Source: Huaxiibacter chinensis
GTDB lineage: Bacteria > Pseudomonadota > Gammaproteobacteria > Enterobacterales > Enterobacteriaceae
Direction: 5' to 3'
Assembly (NCBI RefSeq): GCF_022171985.1
Contig: NZ_JAJVHF010000001.1
Location: 310,001 to 374,000 of the forward strand
DNA length: 64,000 nt
Made by a program: the position numbers and the translations under genes. The notes below the pieces were generated by a model. That model saw only the letters and a program-made list of their open reading frames with translations, was not told where the DNA came from and did not search any database. This document shows positions 32,672 to 43,052 of the stretch, piece by piece (the stretch's first letter is position 1; every line of letters begins with the position of its first letter).

Positions 32672-33331
32672 ATGCTGACGTTCAAAAGTGGCCTTGCCGC
32701 AACCATTCTGCTTTTAAGCCCTCTTGCCATGGCGCAGGATCTTAATGCACAGTTGACGGCCTTTTTTGCCGAACGGCTGGCGGGCTTTAGCGATGAAGTA
32801 GTGGTCACTGTACGCACGCCGCCGAATCTGCTGCCCAGCTGTGAGCAGCCGTCATTCAGCGTCAGTGGCAATGCAAAGCTGTGGGGTAATGTCAGCGTGC
32901 AGACGCGTTGCCCTAATGAGAAACGGTTTTTACAGGTAATGGTTCAGGCAACCGGCAATTACGTCGTCGCCGCGCAGTCCATTGCCCGTGGCAGCGTGTT
33001 ACAGCCGGGGAGCGTGACGCTGAAGCGTGGTCGTCTCGATCAGTTGCCTCCGCGTACGATGCTTGAAATTGACCAGGCGCAAGACGCCGTCAGTCTGCGC
33101 GATCTGGTGCCGGGACAAGCGGTTCAGCTCTCCATGTTGCGTAAGGCCTGGCGAATTAAAGCCGGGCAGCGGGTGATGGTGATCGCGAACGGAGACGGCT
33201 TTAGCGTCAATGGCGAAGGCAAAGCACTGAACAACGCCGCGGTGGCGCAAAATGCCCGCGTGCGGATGGCTTCAGGCCAGGTGGTCAGCGGCGTGGTGGG
33301 TTCTGATGGGAATATTCTGATTAACCTATAA
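32672..33331 (+). CDS. flgA: Flagellar P-ring assembly chaperone FlgA
   Basis: Periplasmic chaperone that helps FlgI form the P ring. It is 219 aa with a signal peptide ending LAMAQD near residue 22. The C-terminal SAF domain reads RGSVLQPGSVTLKRGRLDQLP, with KAGQRVMVIANGDGFSVNGEGKALNNA (in part). It heads flgAMN. Confidence 0.95.
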   Translation: MLTFKSGLAATILLLSPLAMAQDLNAQLTAFFAERLAGFSDEVVVTVRTPPNLLPSCEQPSFSVSGNAKLWGNVSVQTRCPNEKRFLQVMVQATGNYVVAAQSIARGSVLQPGSVTLKRGRLDQLPPRTMLEIDQAQDAVSLRDLVPGQAVQLSMLRKAWRIKAGQRVMVIANGDGFSVNGEGKALNNAAVAQNARVRMASGQVVSGVVGSDGNILINL

Positions 33332-33337
33332 TCTTTT

Positions 33338-33364
33338 TAAAGATTTTGCGGCGGCTGCCGATAC
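33338..33364 (+). promoter_or_regulatory. Sigma-28 (FliA) promoter of flgMN
   Basis: TAAAGATT-N11-GCCGATAC, one mismatch per element from the FliA consensus. It starts 7 bp after the flgA stop and about 60 bp before flgM, so the anti-sigma factor gene is itself under sigma-28. Confidence 0.9.
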
Positions 33365-33424
33365 ATAATTAACAAATGAAGATGTCAGGCGCCAACGCCG
33401 CGAACCCTCGATGAGGACAACACC

Positions 33425-33718
33425 ATGAGCATTGATCGTACATCGCCCTTAAAACCGGTAAGTACTGTACAACCTCGCGAAACGAACGACACGCCCACGC
33501 CAAAAGCGCGTCTGGAGAAATCGTCTACAGCGAACAGCACCAGCGTCACGCTGAGCGATGCGCAGTCAAAACTGATGCAGCCTGGCACTAACGATATCAA
33601 CATGGAACGTGTTGAGGCGTTAAAAAGTGCTATTCGTAACGGCGAGCTGAAAATGGATACCAGCAAGATTGCGGACGCGCTGATCCAGGAAGCACAGAGT
33701 TTCTTACAGAGTAAATAA
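33425..33718 (+). CDS. flgM: Anti-sigma-28 factor FlgM
   Basis: Binds FliA until the hook is complete and is then exported, which releases late gene expression. It is 97 aa. [20 protein letters not shown] is the flexible export end; the C-terminal half ([41 protein letters not shown]) is the FliA-binding part, quoted in pieces. It is transcribed with flgN from a sigma-28 promoter as well as from flgA. Confidence 0.96.
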   Translation: MSIDRTSPLKPVSTVQPRETNDTPTPKARLEKSSTANSTSVTLSDAQSKLMQPGTNDINMERVEALKSAIRNGELKMDTSKIADALIQEAQSFLQSK

Positions 33719-33722
33719 CCGA

Positions 33723-34145
33723 ATGAGTCGACTGTCAGAAATACTGGATCAAATGACGGTAGTCCTGAACGACCTGAAAACGGTGATGGATGCCGAACAA
33801 CAGCAGCTGTCCGCCGGGCATATCAGCGGCAGTGCTTTGCAGCGCATTACAGAAGAGAAAAGCTCACTGCTTGCCACTCTGGATTATCTGGAGAAGCAGC
33901 GCCGTGCGGAGCAAGATCCGCACCGTAGCGCCAATGACGATATCATCGAGCGCTGGCAGACCATCACTGACAAAACGCAGCATCTTCGCGACCTCAACCA
34001 GCACAATGGCTGGCTGCTGGAAGGACAGATTGAGCGTAATCAGCAGGCTCTGGAGGTGTTAAAACCCCATCAGGAACCAGGCTTGTACGGTGCGAACGGA
34101 CAGACTGCCAGCTCACGCGCGGGCGGGAAAAAGATTTCAATATAA
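33723..34145 (+). CDS. flgN: Flagellar export chaperone FlgN
   Basis: Cytoplasmic chaperone for FlgK and FlgL, 140 aa and largely helical. It starts MSRLSEILDQMTVVLNDLK and ends in a basic tail GGKKISI. It begins 4 bp after the flgM stop and ends before a terminator shared with the convergent murJ. Confidence 0.94.
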   Translation: MSRLSEILDQMTVVLNDLKTVMDAEQQQLSAGHISGSALQRITEEKSSLLATLDYLEKQRRAEQDPHRSANDDIIERWQTITDKTQHLRDLNQHNGWLLEGQIERNQQALEVLKPHQEPGLYGANGQTASSRAGGKKISI

Positions 34146-34166
34146 TCGCCAGGCGATTATGACGGC

Positions 34167-34197
34167 GGGGAGCACCGAAGGGTGACTCCCCTTTCGT
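34167..34197 (+). terminator. flgAMN terminator
   Basis: Stem GGGGAG-CACC ... GGTG-A-CTCCCC followed by TTTCGTT, ending just before the convergent murJ stop. Moderate strength. Confidence 0.65.
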
Positions 34198-34200
34198 TGT

Positions 34201-35751
<1,551 letters not shown>

Positions 35752-35763
35752 CTACCACACGGC

Positions 35764-35786
35764 AAAACGCCTGCAATGCAGGCGTT
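35764..35786 (-). terminator. Hairpin between mviM and murJ
   Basis: Perfect stem AACGCCTGC/GCAGGCGTT with a 3-nt loop; on the minus strand TTGCC follows. Probably a weak terminator of rimJ-yceH-mviM or an attenuator before murJ. Confidence 0.5.
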
Positions 35787-35847
35787 GAAAGAAGCGCTTA
35801 GTCTACCCATATTTAAACGAATTACTATCGGCAGATGTTACCGCATT

Positions 35848-36771
35848 TTATTCGCTCATCGCATCGCGCCACAGCTTCTCTACGATGCGTTGGGCCAGGA
35901 TAGCCTGCTCGCCTGCGGTTTCCGGAACCGTCTGATTTTGCACGCACTCGATGAAGTGACGCGCACATCCGGCAAACCCACGCTGTTCGAGGGTGCTTTG
36001 CCAGCCAGGCACGGGACGCGTCAGAAGTCCGCTGCCTTTTTCCTCACGCCATTCCCGCATATCCGTAACGTCATACAGTCCACCGTCGGTGACCGCCTGC
36101 ACGGCTTCTCGCTGGCTGCCAGCACGACGGTGCATGCTGGTCGTCACCTGTACGTTTTCCACGCTAAAGTGGTGCTCGGCATAGACCATCTCGCCCTGCT
36201 CGTTCGTTTGCAGCGTGCCGCTTTTTAACTGAGCACTGCCGCCTGCAAGCCAGAGCGCGGTGTCGACCACATGCAGATAGTCATCCAGCAGCGTAAAGCG
36301 CAAATCCCCCGGACCGACGCTGTCGGTACGATGTTTGTCCATTCGCAGCGAGGCCGCAGCGCCGAGTTGGGCCTTCAGGTCCTGATAGAGCGGCGCAAAA
36401 CGACGGTTAAACCCGACCATGAGCGTCAGGTTTTTACGGGCCGCCAGCTCGATAAGCCGCTCCGCATCCTGCACGTTTTCAGCCAGCGGCTTGTCCACGC
36501 AGACATGGACGCCGGCATTTAAGAGCGCCGTAACCACCTGGTAATGGGACGCCGTTGAGGTATGCACAAATACCGCATCACATTCGCGCGCCAGGTCGAG
36601 CAGCGAGGCCGCATAAGGCATACGCCAGGTTTCACAGATGCGCAGTGCTTTTGCGCGCGTTGGGGACCAGGCACCTGCCAGCGTCCAGTCGGTAGCGGCG
36701 CTTAGCACCGGGAGCCATGCCTTTTGCGCAATGCCGCCAAGCCCGACCACGCCAATACGTAAATTTGTCAT
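35848..36771 (-). CDS. mviM: Gfo/Idh/MocA-family oxidoreductase MviM
   Basis: Predicted NAD(P)-dependent oxidoreductase, 307 aa, with no established substrate. The Rossmann motif GVVGLGGIAQKAW is at residues 7-19 and the conserved CVDKPLAENVQDAERL lies near residue 93. The C-terminal half is the Gfo/Idh sheet domain. It is 3 bp from yceH and upstream of murJ, as in E. coli; the link to virulence in the name comes from the neighbouring mviN (murJ). Confidence 0.93.
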   Translation of the reverse strand: MTNLRIGVVGLGGIAQKAWLPVLSAATDWTLAGAWSPTRAKALRICETWRMPYAASLLDLARECDAVFVHTSTASHYQVVTALLNAGVHVCVDKPLAENVQDAERLIELAARKNLTLMVGFNRRFAPLYQDLKAQLGAAASLRMDKHRTDSVGPGDLRFTLLDDYLHVVDTALWLAGGSAQLKSGTLQTNEQGEMVYAEHHFSVENVQVTTSMHRRAGSQREAVQAVTDGGLYDVTDMREWREEKGSGLLTRPVPGWQSTLEQRGFAGCARHFIECVQNQTVPETAGEQAILAQRIVEKLWRDAMSE

Positions 36772-36774
36772 CCG

Positions 36775-37425
36775 TTACTCTCCTGAGTGGGCCAGCAATG
36801 AATCCAGCCGTTGTTTTAATTCAGCCACTTCGTTTTCCAGCGCCTCAACACGCGCGGCAAGCGATTCATCTTCGACTGGCGACAGCGCTTCTGCCACGTT
36901 AACCAACGTTTCAACGTCGCCGCTGAACAGATGCATATAACGGCTTTCGCGTTTGCCTGGCTCCCGCGCCAGACGCAGGACAAATGGACCATCTTCACGC
37001 GCGGCCAGCGTCTCCAGGGTGCGCTCCACGTCCTGCACATCGCTAAATTCATGCATTCGGGAGGCGCGTGAGCGCAGTTCGCCCGGCGTTTGTGCCCCGC
37101 GTAACAAAAGCGTGGTGATAACGGCCACCTCCGCAGAATTGAGCTTTAAATCGCCAAACTCAGAATTGCAGAAGCGTTGTTCATATTTGGTGACGCGGTT
37201 GCCAAACCCGCTTACCGTGCGTAAATAGTGGCGTTTTACCAGGGCGTCGAGCTGATCCTGCACCTCGTGCTCGCTCAAATTCATGACCGGTTCACGGTTG
37301 GTTTTTTGGTTGCAGGCCATCGTCACCGCGTTGACTGAAAGCGGATATTGTTCCGGCGTGGTGACCTGCTTTTCCAGCAGACACCCCACTACCCGCGCTT
37401 CGGTCGCGGTTAATTGATAGTTCAT
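36775..37425 (-). CDS. yceH: DUF480 protein YceH
   Basis: Protein of unknown function, 216 aa (UPF0502/DUF480). It looks like two winged-helix domains: [30 protein letters not shown] (in part) at the N terminus and [24 protein letters not shown] in the middle, with a C-terminal coiled coil ([19 protein letters not shown]). DNA binding is an inference from the fold. It lies between rimJ and mviM in a tight leftward operon. Confidence 0.92.
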   Translation of the reverse strand: MNYQLTATEARVVGCLLEKQVTTPEQYPLSVNAVTMACNQKTNREPVMNLSEHEVQDQLDALVKRHYLRTVSGFGNRVTKYEQRFCNSEFGDLKLNSAEVAVITTLLLRGAQTPGELRSRASRMHEFSDVQDVERTLETLAAREDGPFVLRLAREPGKRESRYMHLFSGDVETLVNVAEALSPVEDESLAARVEALENEVAELKQRLDSLLAHSGE

Positions 37426-37434
37426 GCAGTTTCC

Positions 37435-38019
37435 TTAGCGCCCTGCGCTCCAGTCTTTGGTGGTTAATGCCGTCAGCACGTGGTCACGCCATTCGCCGTC
37501 AATAAGCAGATAATCTTTTGCATAGCCCTCTTTCTGAAATCCCAGACGAGCCAGTAGCCCTCCGCTGCGCTGATTATGCGGCATATAGTTGGCCATAATG
37601 CGATGAATATGCTGGGTGCGCTGCATATAGCGGATCGCCGCGGTGAGCGCCTCAAACATCAGTCCCTGCCCCTGCCACTTCTGCCCGATGGAGTAACCCA
37701 GATAACAGGCGTGAAACGAGCCGCGCACCACGTTGGAAAAATTGGCGATACCGATAATCTCTTTTTCCTCCGGGTCCAGAAGCGCAAAATAGAACGCGGT
37801 GCCCTGTTTATGAAATTCTGCAATCATGCTCAGGCGTGCCTGCCAGCCTGAGGGATAACAGTGGCTCTCATCCCGTACGGGCTCCCAGGGCTTTAAAAAC
37901 TGGCGATTTTCAGCGTAATAATCCGCCAGCCGCCAGGCATCACGCTCATGCACCAGACGAACAACCAGTCTGTCTGTTGTCAGACGTACTTTTGGCACGT
38001 TACTGCGATAGCCAAACAT
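37435..38019 (-). CDS. rimJ: Ribosomal protein S5 alanine N-acetyltransferase RimJ
   Basis: GNAT-family enzyme that acetylates the N-terminal alanine of ribosomal protein S5. It is 194 aa, the E. coli length. The acetyl-CoA motif is in [21 protein letters not shown] (in part), with [23 protein letters not shown] after it. First gene of rimJ-yceH-mviM. Confidence 0.95.
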   Translation of the reverse strand: MFGYRSNVPKVRLTTDRLVVRLVHERDAWRLADYYAENRQFLKPWEPVRDESHCYPSGWQARLSMIAEFHKQGTAFYFALLDPEEKEIIGIANFSNVVRGSFHACYLGYSIGQKWQGQGLMFEALTAAIRYMQRTQHIHRIMANYMPHNQRSGGLLARLGFQKEGYAKDYLLIDGEWRDHVLTALTTKDWSAGR

Positions 38020-38297
38020 CGATACGACTCCTTCCCGTCACTTCATCTCTGCCCGTTAGCTTTACTATACCTGCGCCTTTCGCTTCTGTGAAAACAGTGA
38101 CATACCCTTTTTTACTGGATTCACACATTTTGATTAAAAAGCTGAATCAAACCACGTTCTTGATAAAAAAATATTGTCGCGGGCGGTGTAGGAAAAAAGA
38201 AGCTAACACCGCAGAATATTAGCGTGCTCACCTTTTGATACACTCACGCCTTTCTGCGGCTGCAGGCGGGGCGATGGTGTATTTCCCTGGAGGGGAA

Positions 38298-39506
38298 ATG
38301 TCCCGCGTATCACAGGCCCGTAATCTGGGTAAATATTTTCTGCTCGTCGATAACATGCTGGTCGTGCTCGGCTTTTTTGTCGTCTTCCCGCTTATCTCCA
38401 TTCGCTTTGTCGATCAGATGGGATGGGCGGCGTTGATGGTCGGTATTGCCCTGGGTTTACGCCAGCTGGTCCAGCAGGGCCTGGGCGTTTTTGGCGGCGC
38501 CATTGCCGACCGTTTTGGCGCAAAACCGATGATCGTTACCGGTATGCTGCTGCGTGCGGCGGGCTTTGCCACCATGGGTATCGCCCACGATCCCTGGCTC
38601 CTGTGGTTTTCCTGTTTCCTGTCGGGCATTGGCGGTACGCTCTTCGATCCCCCGCGTACCGCGCTGGTGGTGAAGCTGATTCGCCCGCAGCAACGAGGCC
38701 GTTTTTTCTCCCTGCTGATGATGCAGGACAGCGCCGGAGCCGTAGTGGGCGCCCTGCTTGGCAGCTGGCTGTTGCAATATGATTTTCGTCTGGTCTGCGC
38801 CACCGGCGCGGCGCTCTTTATTCTGTGCGCCGGCTTTAACGCCTGGCTGCTGCCAGCCTGGAAGCTCTCTACGGTAAAAGCACCGGTGCGGGAGGGTTTG
38901 AACCGTGTCCTGGCAGACAAACGTTTCGTCACCTATGTCCTGACCCTGACCGGTTACTACATGCTGGCCGTACAGGTGATGCTGATGCTGCCGATCATGG
39001 TCAATGACATGGCCGGCTCGCCCGCTGCGGTAAAATGGATGTACGCCATTGAAGCAAGCCTGTCCCTGACCCTGCTCTACCCCATAGCACGCTGGAGTGA
39101 AAAGCGCTTTCGCCTGGAGCACCGCCTGATGGCCGGGCTGTTATTAATGACCCTGAGCATGCTCCCTGTCGGGTTGGTCGGGACCGTGCAGCAGCTGTTT
39201 CTGTTGATCTGCACCTTTTATATCGGCTCGATCATTGCCGAGCCCGCACGTGAAACCCTGGGGGCCGGGCTTGCGGATCCCCGCGCCCGCGGTAGCTATA
39301 TGGGCTTCAGCCGTCTGGGGCTGGCGCTTGGCGGGGCGCTCGGGTATGCGGGCGGCGGATGGTTGTTTGATGCAGGCAAAGCCCTCAGTCAACCCGAGCT
39401 GCCGTGGATGATGCTTGGCATGGTAGGCTTTATCACCCTGCTGGCATTATGGTGGCAGTTCAGTACTAAACGCAGTGCCCGTGGCATGCTGGAGCCAGGC
39501 GCCTGA
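38298..39506 (+). CDS. mdtH: MFS multidrug transporter MdtH
   Basis: Inner-membrane efflux transporter of the DHA1 family; in E. coli its overproduction gives fluoroquinolone tolerance. It is 402 aa with 12 membrane spans and the loop 2-3 motif [15 protein letters not shown]. The ATG at 38298 has the strong ribosome site GGAGGGGAA and gives the E. coli length; a longer upstream reading adds 21 unrelated residues. Confidence 0.95.
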   Translation: MSRVSQARNLGKYFLLVDNMLVVLGFFVVFPLISIRFVDQMGWAALMVGIALGLRQLVQQGLGVFGGAIADRFGAKPMIVTGMLLRAAGFATMGIAHDPWLLWFSCFLSGIGGTLFDPPRTALVVKLIRPQQRGRFFSLLMMQDSAGAVVGALLGSWLLQYDFRLVCATGAALFILCAGFNAWLLPAWKLSTVKAPVREGLNRVLADKRFVTYVLTLTGYYMLAVQVMLMLPIMVNDMAGSPAAVKWMYAIEASLSLTLLYPIARWSEKRFRLEHRLMAGLLLMTLSMLPVGLVGTVQQLFLLICTFYIGSIIAEPARETLGAGLADPRARGSYMGFSRLGLALGGALGYAGGGWLFDAGKALSQPELPWMMLGMVGFITLLALWWQFSTKRSARGMLEPGA

Positions 39507-39568
39507 TTTGAATGATGCTTTTTTCTCCTCCATACTGAAGATTCACCATCAACACATGGAGGAGAAAC

Positions 39569-40216
39569 GTGAAGCTTTATATTTACGATCATTGCCCGTT
39601 CTGCCTGAAGGCTCGTATGATTTTTGGGCTGAAGAACCTCCCGGTTGAGTTAGTGACCCTGCTCAACGACGACGAAGCGACGCCCACCCGCATGATTGGC
39701 AAAAAGATGGCGCCCATTCTGCAAAAGGATGACAGCCGCTATCTCCCCGAAAGCATGGATATTGTGCATTACGTCGATAAGCTTGACGGCCATCCGTTGC
39801 TCACAGGGAAACAGAATCCGGCCATTGAGGAGTGGCTGCGCAAGGTGAACAGCTACGTTAACCGTTTGCTGATACCCCGTTTCGCCAAAGGCGCTTTTGA
39901 CGAGTTTGCCACACCGGAGGCGCGTGCCTGGTTCGTGGAGAAAAAAGAGGCCGCCATCGGCTCTTTTGACGAACATCTCGCCCACTCAGCCGGACTGGTG
40001 AAAAAAATCAGTGACGATCTCCGCGCCCTGGACAAACTGATCGTCAAATCCAATGCGGTAAACGGGGAGCTCTCCGAGGATGATATTCATCTCTTTCCCC
40101 TGTTGCGCAACCTGACGCTGGTCGCAGGCATTACCTGGCCAACCCGCGTGGCTGACTACCGTGACAATATGGCGAAACAGACGCAAATCAATCTGCTCTC
40201 GTCGCAGGCTATCTGA
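39569..40216 (+). CDS. grxB: Glutaredoxin 2
   Basis: GST-like glutaredoxin of 215 aa, an abundant GSH-dependent disulfide reductase. The redox site CPFC is at residues 9-12 (YDHCPFCLKARM), and the SMDIVHYVDKLDG segment belongs to the glutathione site. The C-terminal helical domain is complete. An 8-bp GC-rich hairpin without a T-run (40225-40246) follows. Confidence 0.96.
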   Translation: MKLYIYDHCPFCLKARMIFGLKNLPVELVTLLNDDEATPTRMIGKKMAPILQKDDSRYLPESMDIVHYVDKLDGHPLLTGKQNPAIEEWLRKVNSYVNRLLIPRFAKGAFDEFATPEARAWFVEKKEAAIGSFDEHLAHSAGLVKKISDDLRALDKLIVKSNAVNGELSEDDIHLFPLLRNLTLVAGITWPTRVADYRDNMAKQTQINLLSSQAI

Positions 40217-40339
40217 CCCCTTTCGGGCGGGAACCTACTCCCGCCCATGCTATTCAGTTTTTTCTGCTGGTCTCAGGAATATCAGCCTGACATACTGACG
40301 CGTCAGGACGTTAGCGCCGACATCATGATGAGGAACCCC

Positions 40340-40900
40340 ATGAAAAAAATCGTTATTGCCGCGGCGTTGATTGTCAGCGGCCTGCTGGTCGGTTGTAACC
40401 AGCTGACACAGTACACCGTCAGTGAGCAGGAAATTAACCAGGCGCTGGAAAAACATAACAACTTTGCCAGGGATATCGGTGTACCGGGTGTCGCCGATGC
40501 TCACATCGTTCTGAGTAAACTGGTCAGCCAGATTGGACGGGAAGAGCCGAACAAAGTGACGCTATCCGGTGATGCGGACCTGGATATGAACTCCCTCTTC
40601 GGCAGCCAGAAAGCCAACATCAAGCTTAAGCTGAAAGCCCTGCCCGTTTTCAATAAAGAGAAAGGCGCAATCTATCTGCAGGAGATGGAAATTGTCGATG
40701 CCATCGTGACGCCCGAAAAAATGAAACCGGTGCTACAGACCCTGATGCCGTATCTCAACCAGTCCCTGCGCAACTATTTTAATCAACAGCCTGCGTATGT
40801 CCTGAGTGAAGACAAGAGCAAAGGCGAAGCCTTAGCGAAAAAATACGCCAAAGGAATAGAAGTGAAGCCGGGTGAGATCATCATCCCCTTCACCCAATGA
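40340..40900 (+). CDS. yceB: Lipoprotein YceB
   Basis: Predicted lipoprotein of 186 aa with DUF1439; function unknown, with a tubular lipid-binding fold suggested for the family. The signal MKKIVIAAALIVSGLLVGC has the lipobox cysteine at residue 19. The ATG at 40340 is chosen over longer readings because it starts the signal peptide and gives the E. coli length. It ends in a rho-independent terminator before pyrC. Confidence 0.93.
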   Translation: MKKIVIAAALIVSGLLVGCNQLTQYTVSEQEINQALEKHNNFARDIGVPGVADAHIVLSKLVSQIGREEPNKVTLSGDADLDMNSLFGSQKANIKLKLKALPVFNKEKGAIYLQEMEIVDAIVTPEKMKPVLQTLMPYLNQSLRNYFNQQPAYVLSEDKSKGEALAKKYAKGIEVKPGEIIIPFTQ

Positions 40901-40906
40901 CCTGAC

Positions 40907-40930
40907 GGGCGCTACGGCGCCCTTTTTTAT
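40907..40930 (+). terminator. yceB terminator
   Basis: Stem GGGCGC-TACG-GCGCCC followed by TTTTTTAT. A standard rho-independent terminator. Confidence 0.85.
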
Positions 40931-40960
40931 GGCGAAAGTTTTGCGCAGAAAAGTGTGCAA

Positions 40961-40976
40961 ACGAAAACGTTTCCGC
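40961..40976 (+). promoter_or_regulatory. PurR box of pyrC
   Basis: ACGAAAACGTTTCCGC matches ACGCAAACGTTTGCGT at 13 of 16 positions. It precedes the -10-like TATGAT (40978-40983) of pyrC. PurR represses pyrC in E. coli, so the site is expected. Confidence 0.8.
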
Positions 40977-40988
40977 ATATGATTTGTG

Positions 40989-41034
40989 TCCGGCAAAAAC
41001 AGCCATCCTTATGACTGATTCATGACAAGCCGGA
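40989..41034 (+). promoter_or_regulatory. pyrC leader hairpin and start-site switch
   Basis: The initiation region reads TCCGGC (40989-40994) and the ribosome-site region GCCGGA (41029-41034), exact reverse complements. In E. coli, high CTP favours starts at C, giving a message whose 5' end pairs with the ribosome site and blocks translation; low CTP shifts the start to G and frees it. The same switch looks intact here. Confidence 0.8.
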
Positions 41035-41041
41035 GCACACC

Positions 41042-42088
41042 ATGACTGTACAACCCCAGGTTCTGAAAATCCGCCGCCCCGACGACTGGCATATCCATCT
41101 GCGCGATGGCGATATGCTGAAAACCGTCGTGCCTTACACCAGTGAAATTTATGGCCGCGCGATTGTCATGCCTAACCTGGTTCCTCCGGTCACTACCGTG
41201 GATGCCGCAATCGCCTATCGTCAACGCATCCTTGATGCGGTCCCGGCCGGTCATGACTTCACCCCGCTTATGACCTGCTACCTGACTGACTCTCTCGACC
41301 CGAATGAAGTTGAACGCGGCTTTAACGAGGGCGTGTTTACCGCAGCCAAGCTTTATCCGGCCAATGCTACCACCAACTCCAGCCACGGCGTCACCAGCAC
41401 CGACGCGATCATGCCGGTCCTGGAGCGCATGGAAAAACTGGGTATGCCGTTACTGATCCACGGCGAAGTGACCCATGCCGATATCGATATTTTCGACCGC
41501 GAAGCACGCTTTATCGACACGGTGATGGAGCCTTTGCGCCAGCGTCTGCCCGGCCTGAAAATTGTTTTTGAGCATATCACCACGAAAGATGCTGCGGATT
41601 ATGTACGCGATGGGAACGATCGGCTGGCGGCGACGATTACGCCACAGCACCTGATGTTCAACCGCAACCATATGCTGGTCGGCGGCGTCCGCCCTCACCT
41701 GTATTGCCTGCCTGTCCTCAAGCGAAATACGCACCAGCAGGCCCTGCGCGAGTTAGTGGCAAGCGGATTTAGCCGTGCGTTCCTGGGCACGGATTCCGCA
41801 CCGCATGCCCGTCATCGCAAAGAAGCGAGCTGCGGCTGTGCCGGCTGTTTTAATGCCCCGACAGCGCTCGCCAGCTATGCGACGGTGTTTGAAGAGATGA
41901 ATGCCCTGGCGCACTTTGAAGCCTTCTGCTCCCTGAATGGTCCACGTTTTTACAACCTGCCGGTAAATGAGGGCTTCATTGAGCTGGAGCGTAAACCGAG
42001 TCAGGTGGTGGAGTCTATCGCGTTGACTGACGATACGTTGATTCCTTTCCTGGCGGGTGAAACCGTTAACTGGACGGTGAAACGCTAA
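41042..42088 (+). CDS. pyrC: Dihydroorotase
   Basis: Zinc enzyme that interconverts N-carbamoyl-aspartate and dihydroorotate in pyrimidine synthesis. It is 348 aa. The metal ligands His17 and His19 are in [11 protein letters not shown]; the carboxylated lysine lies in [13 protein letters not shown]; further ligands are in PLLIHGE and FEHITTKDA, and the catalytic Asp in FLGTDSAPH. It belongs to the short dihydroorotase class. Confidence 0.97.
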   Translation: MTVQPQVLKIRRPDDWHIHLRDGDMLKTVVPYTSEIYGRAIVMPNLVPPVTTVDAAIAYRQRILDAVPAGHDFTPLMTCYLTDSLDPNEVERGFNEGVFTAAKLYPANATTNSSHGVTSTDAIMPVLERMEKLGMPLLIHGEVTHADIDIFDREARFIDTVMEPLRQRLPGLKIVFEHITTKDAADYVRDGNDRLAATITPQHLMFNRNHMLVGGVRPHLYCLPVLKRNTHQQALRELVASGFSRAFLGTDSAPHARHRKEASCGCAGCFNAPTALASYATVFEEMNALAHFEAFCSLNGPRFYNLPVNEGFIELERKPSQVVESIALTDDTLIPFLAGETVNWTVKR

Positions 42089-42123
42089 TTATTATTCGCC
42101 CCCTGTTGTAAATACAGTGAATT

Positions 42124-42143
42124 GACTGTATAAATAAACAGTA
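42124..42143 (+). promoter_or_regulatory. LexA box of dinI
   Basis: GACTGTATAAATAAACAGTA fits the LexA consensus CTG-N10-CAG, with TA-rich centre. It is 19 bp before the dinI ATG, as expected for an SOS gene. Confidence 0.92.
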
Positions 42144-42162
42144 CATTACACAGGGGGCAATT

Positions 42163-42408
42163 ATGCGCATCGAAGTGACCATCGCTAAAACTACTGTCTT
42201 ACCTGCAGGCGCCCTGGATGCTCTGGCGGGTGAGTTATCCCGTCGTATCAACGACACATTTCCCGACCGTGACGGTAACGTCACCGTACGCTATGCCACT
42301 GCAAACAACCTGTCCGTCATCGGTGGCGCTAAAGACGAAAAAGATCGCATCAGTGAAATTCTGCAGGAAACCTGGGAGAGTGCAGAAGACTGGTTTATCA
42401 CAGAATAA
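42163..42408 (+). CDS. dinI: DNA-damage-inducible protein I
   Basis: Small acidic SOS protein that binds RecA and modulates the stability of its filament and UmuD processing. It is 81 aa, with the basic N-terminal MRIEVTIAKTT strand and the acidic C-terminal helix DEKDRISEILQETWESAEDWF (in part) that mimics DNA. A LexA box stands just upstream. Confidence 0.96.
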   Translation: MRIEVTIAKTTVLPAGALDALAGELSRRINDTFPDRDGNVTVRYATANNLSVIGGAKDEKDRISEILQETWESAEDWFITE

Positions 42409-42435
42409 TTATTTTCTCCCTCATTGTGTTTTTTT

Positions 42436-42458
42436 GCCGGGTCGCCCCGGCTTTTTTT
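42436..42458 (+). terminator. dinI terminator
   Basis: Stem GCCGGG/CCCGGC with a 4-nt loop and seven Ts after it, 28 bp below the dinI stop. Confidence 0.88.
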
Positions 42459-42681
42459 CATCTTAATCTTATTTAGTTCAAATTTATTGCGCATCTTCTT
42501 AAAGAATCGTGAACAAGATGGCGTTTTATTGCTCGAACATTCCTAAAAAGCGCAAAAATGTGTTGCTACCCATTTATTTTTCCCGTCAGAACCCTTATTT
42601 ATTGATATACTGAAGAGGCTTCAGATAAACAGCCAGGAACCTCAAAGTCGTTGTCTTCTAATACGCAATAAGGGGGTTACA

Positions 42682-42936
42682 ATGGAAAAGAATAATGAAG
42701 TCATCCAGACCCATCCTCTCGTCGGCTGGGATATCAGTACCGTAGACAGCTACGATGCACTGATGCTGCGTTTGCACTACCAGACCCCAAATCAGCCAAA
42801 CCGTGAAGACGCGGAGATTGGACAGACACTGTGGTTGACCACAGATGTTGCACGCCAGTTTATTTCTATTTTAGAAGCAGGTATTGCCAAAATAGAGTCT
42901 GGCGACTACCAGGAAAATGAGTATCGGCGGCATTAA
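42682..42936 (+). CDS. bssS: Biofilm regulator BssS
   Basis: Small protein of 84 aa that affects biofilm formation and indole/AI-2 signalling in E. coli; its mechanism is unknown. It starts MEKNNEVIQTHPLVGWDIST and has no membrane segment. A 5'UTR and ribosome site (AAGGGGG) precede it. The 273-bp gap after dinI holds the dinI terminator and presumably the bssS promoter. Confidence 0.93.
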   Translation: MEKNNEVIQTHPLVGWDISTVDSYDALMLRLHYQTPNQPNREDAEIGQTLWLTTDVARQFISILEAGIAKIESGDYQENEYRRH

Positions 42937-42960
42937 CGCTATGCCCTCCATTCACTCAAC

Positions 42961-42986
42961 AGGCACCTTTTGGTGCCTTCTTTATT
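42961..42986 (+). terminator. bssS terminator
   Basis: AGGCACC-TTTT-GGTGCCT followed by TCTTTATTT. Confidence 0.8.
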
Positions 42987-43052
42987 TCCCCCTTGTGTAA
43001 CCCTTCCATCTTAATTACTCTGCTAAGCAAAGTGTGAGTAAAAGAGATCCCC

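Noticed and set aside
40225-40246. GC-rich hairpin after grxB as a terminator
   Set aside because: An 8-bp stem is present, but no T-run follows on either strand, so a terminator is not supported.
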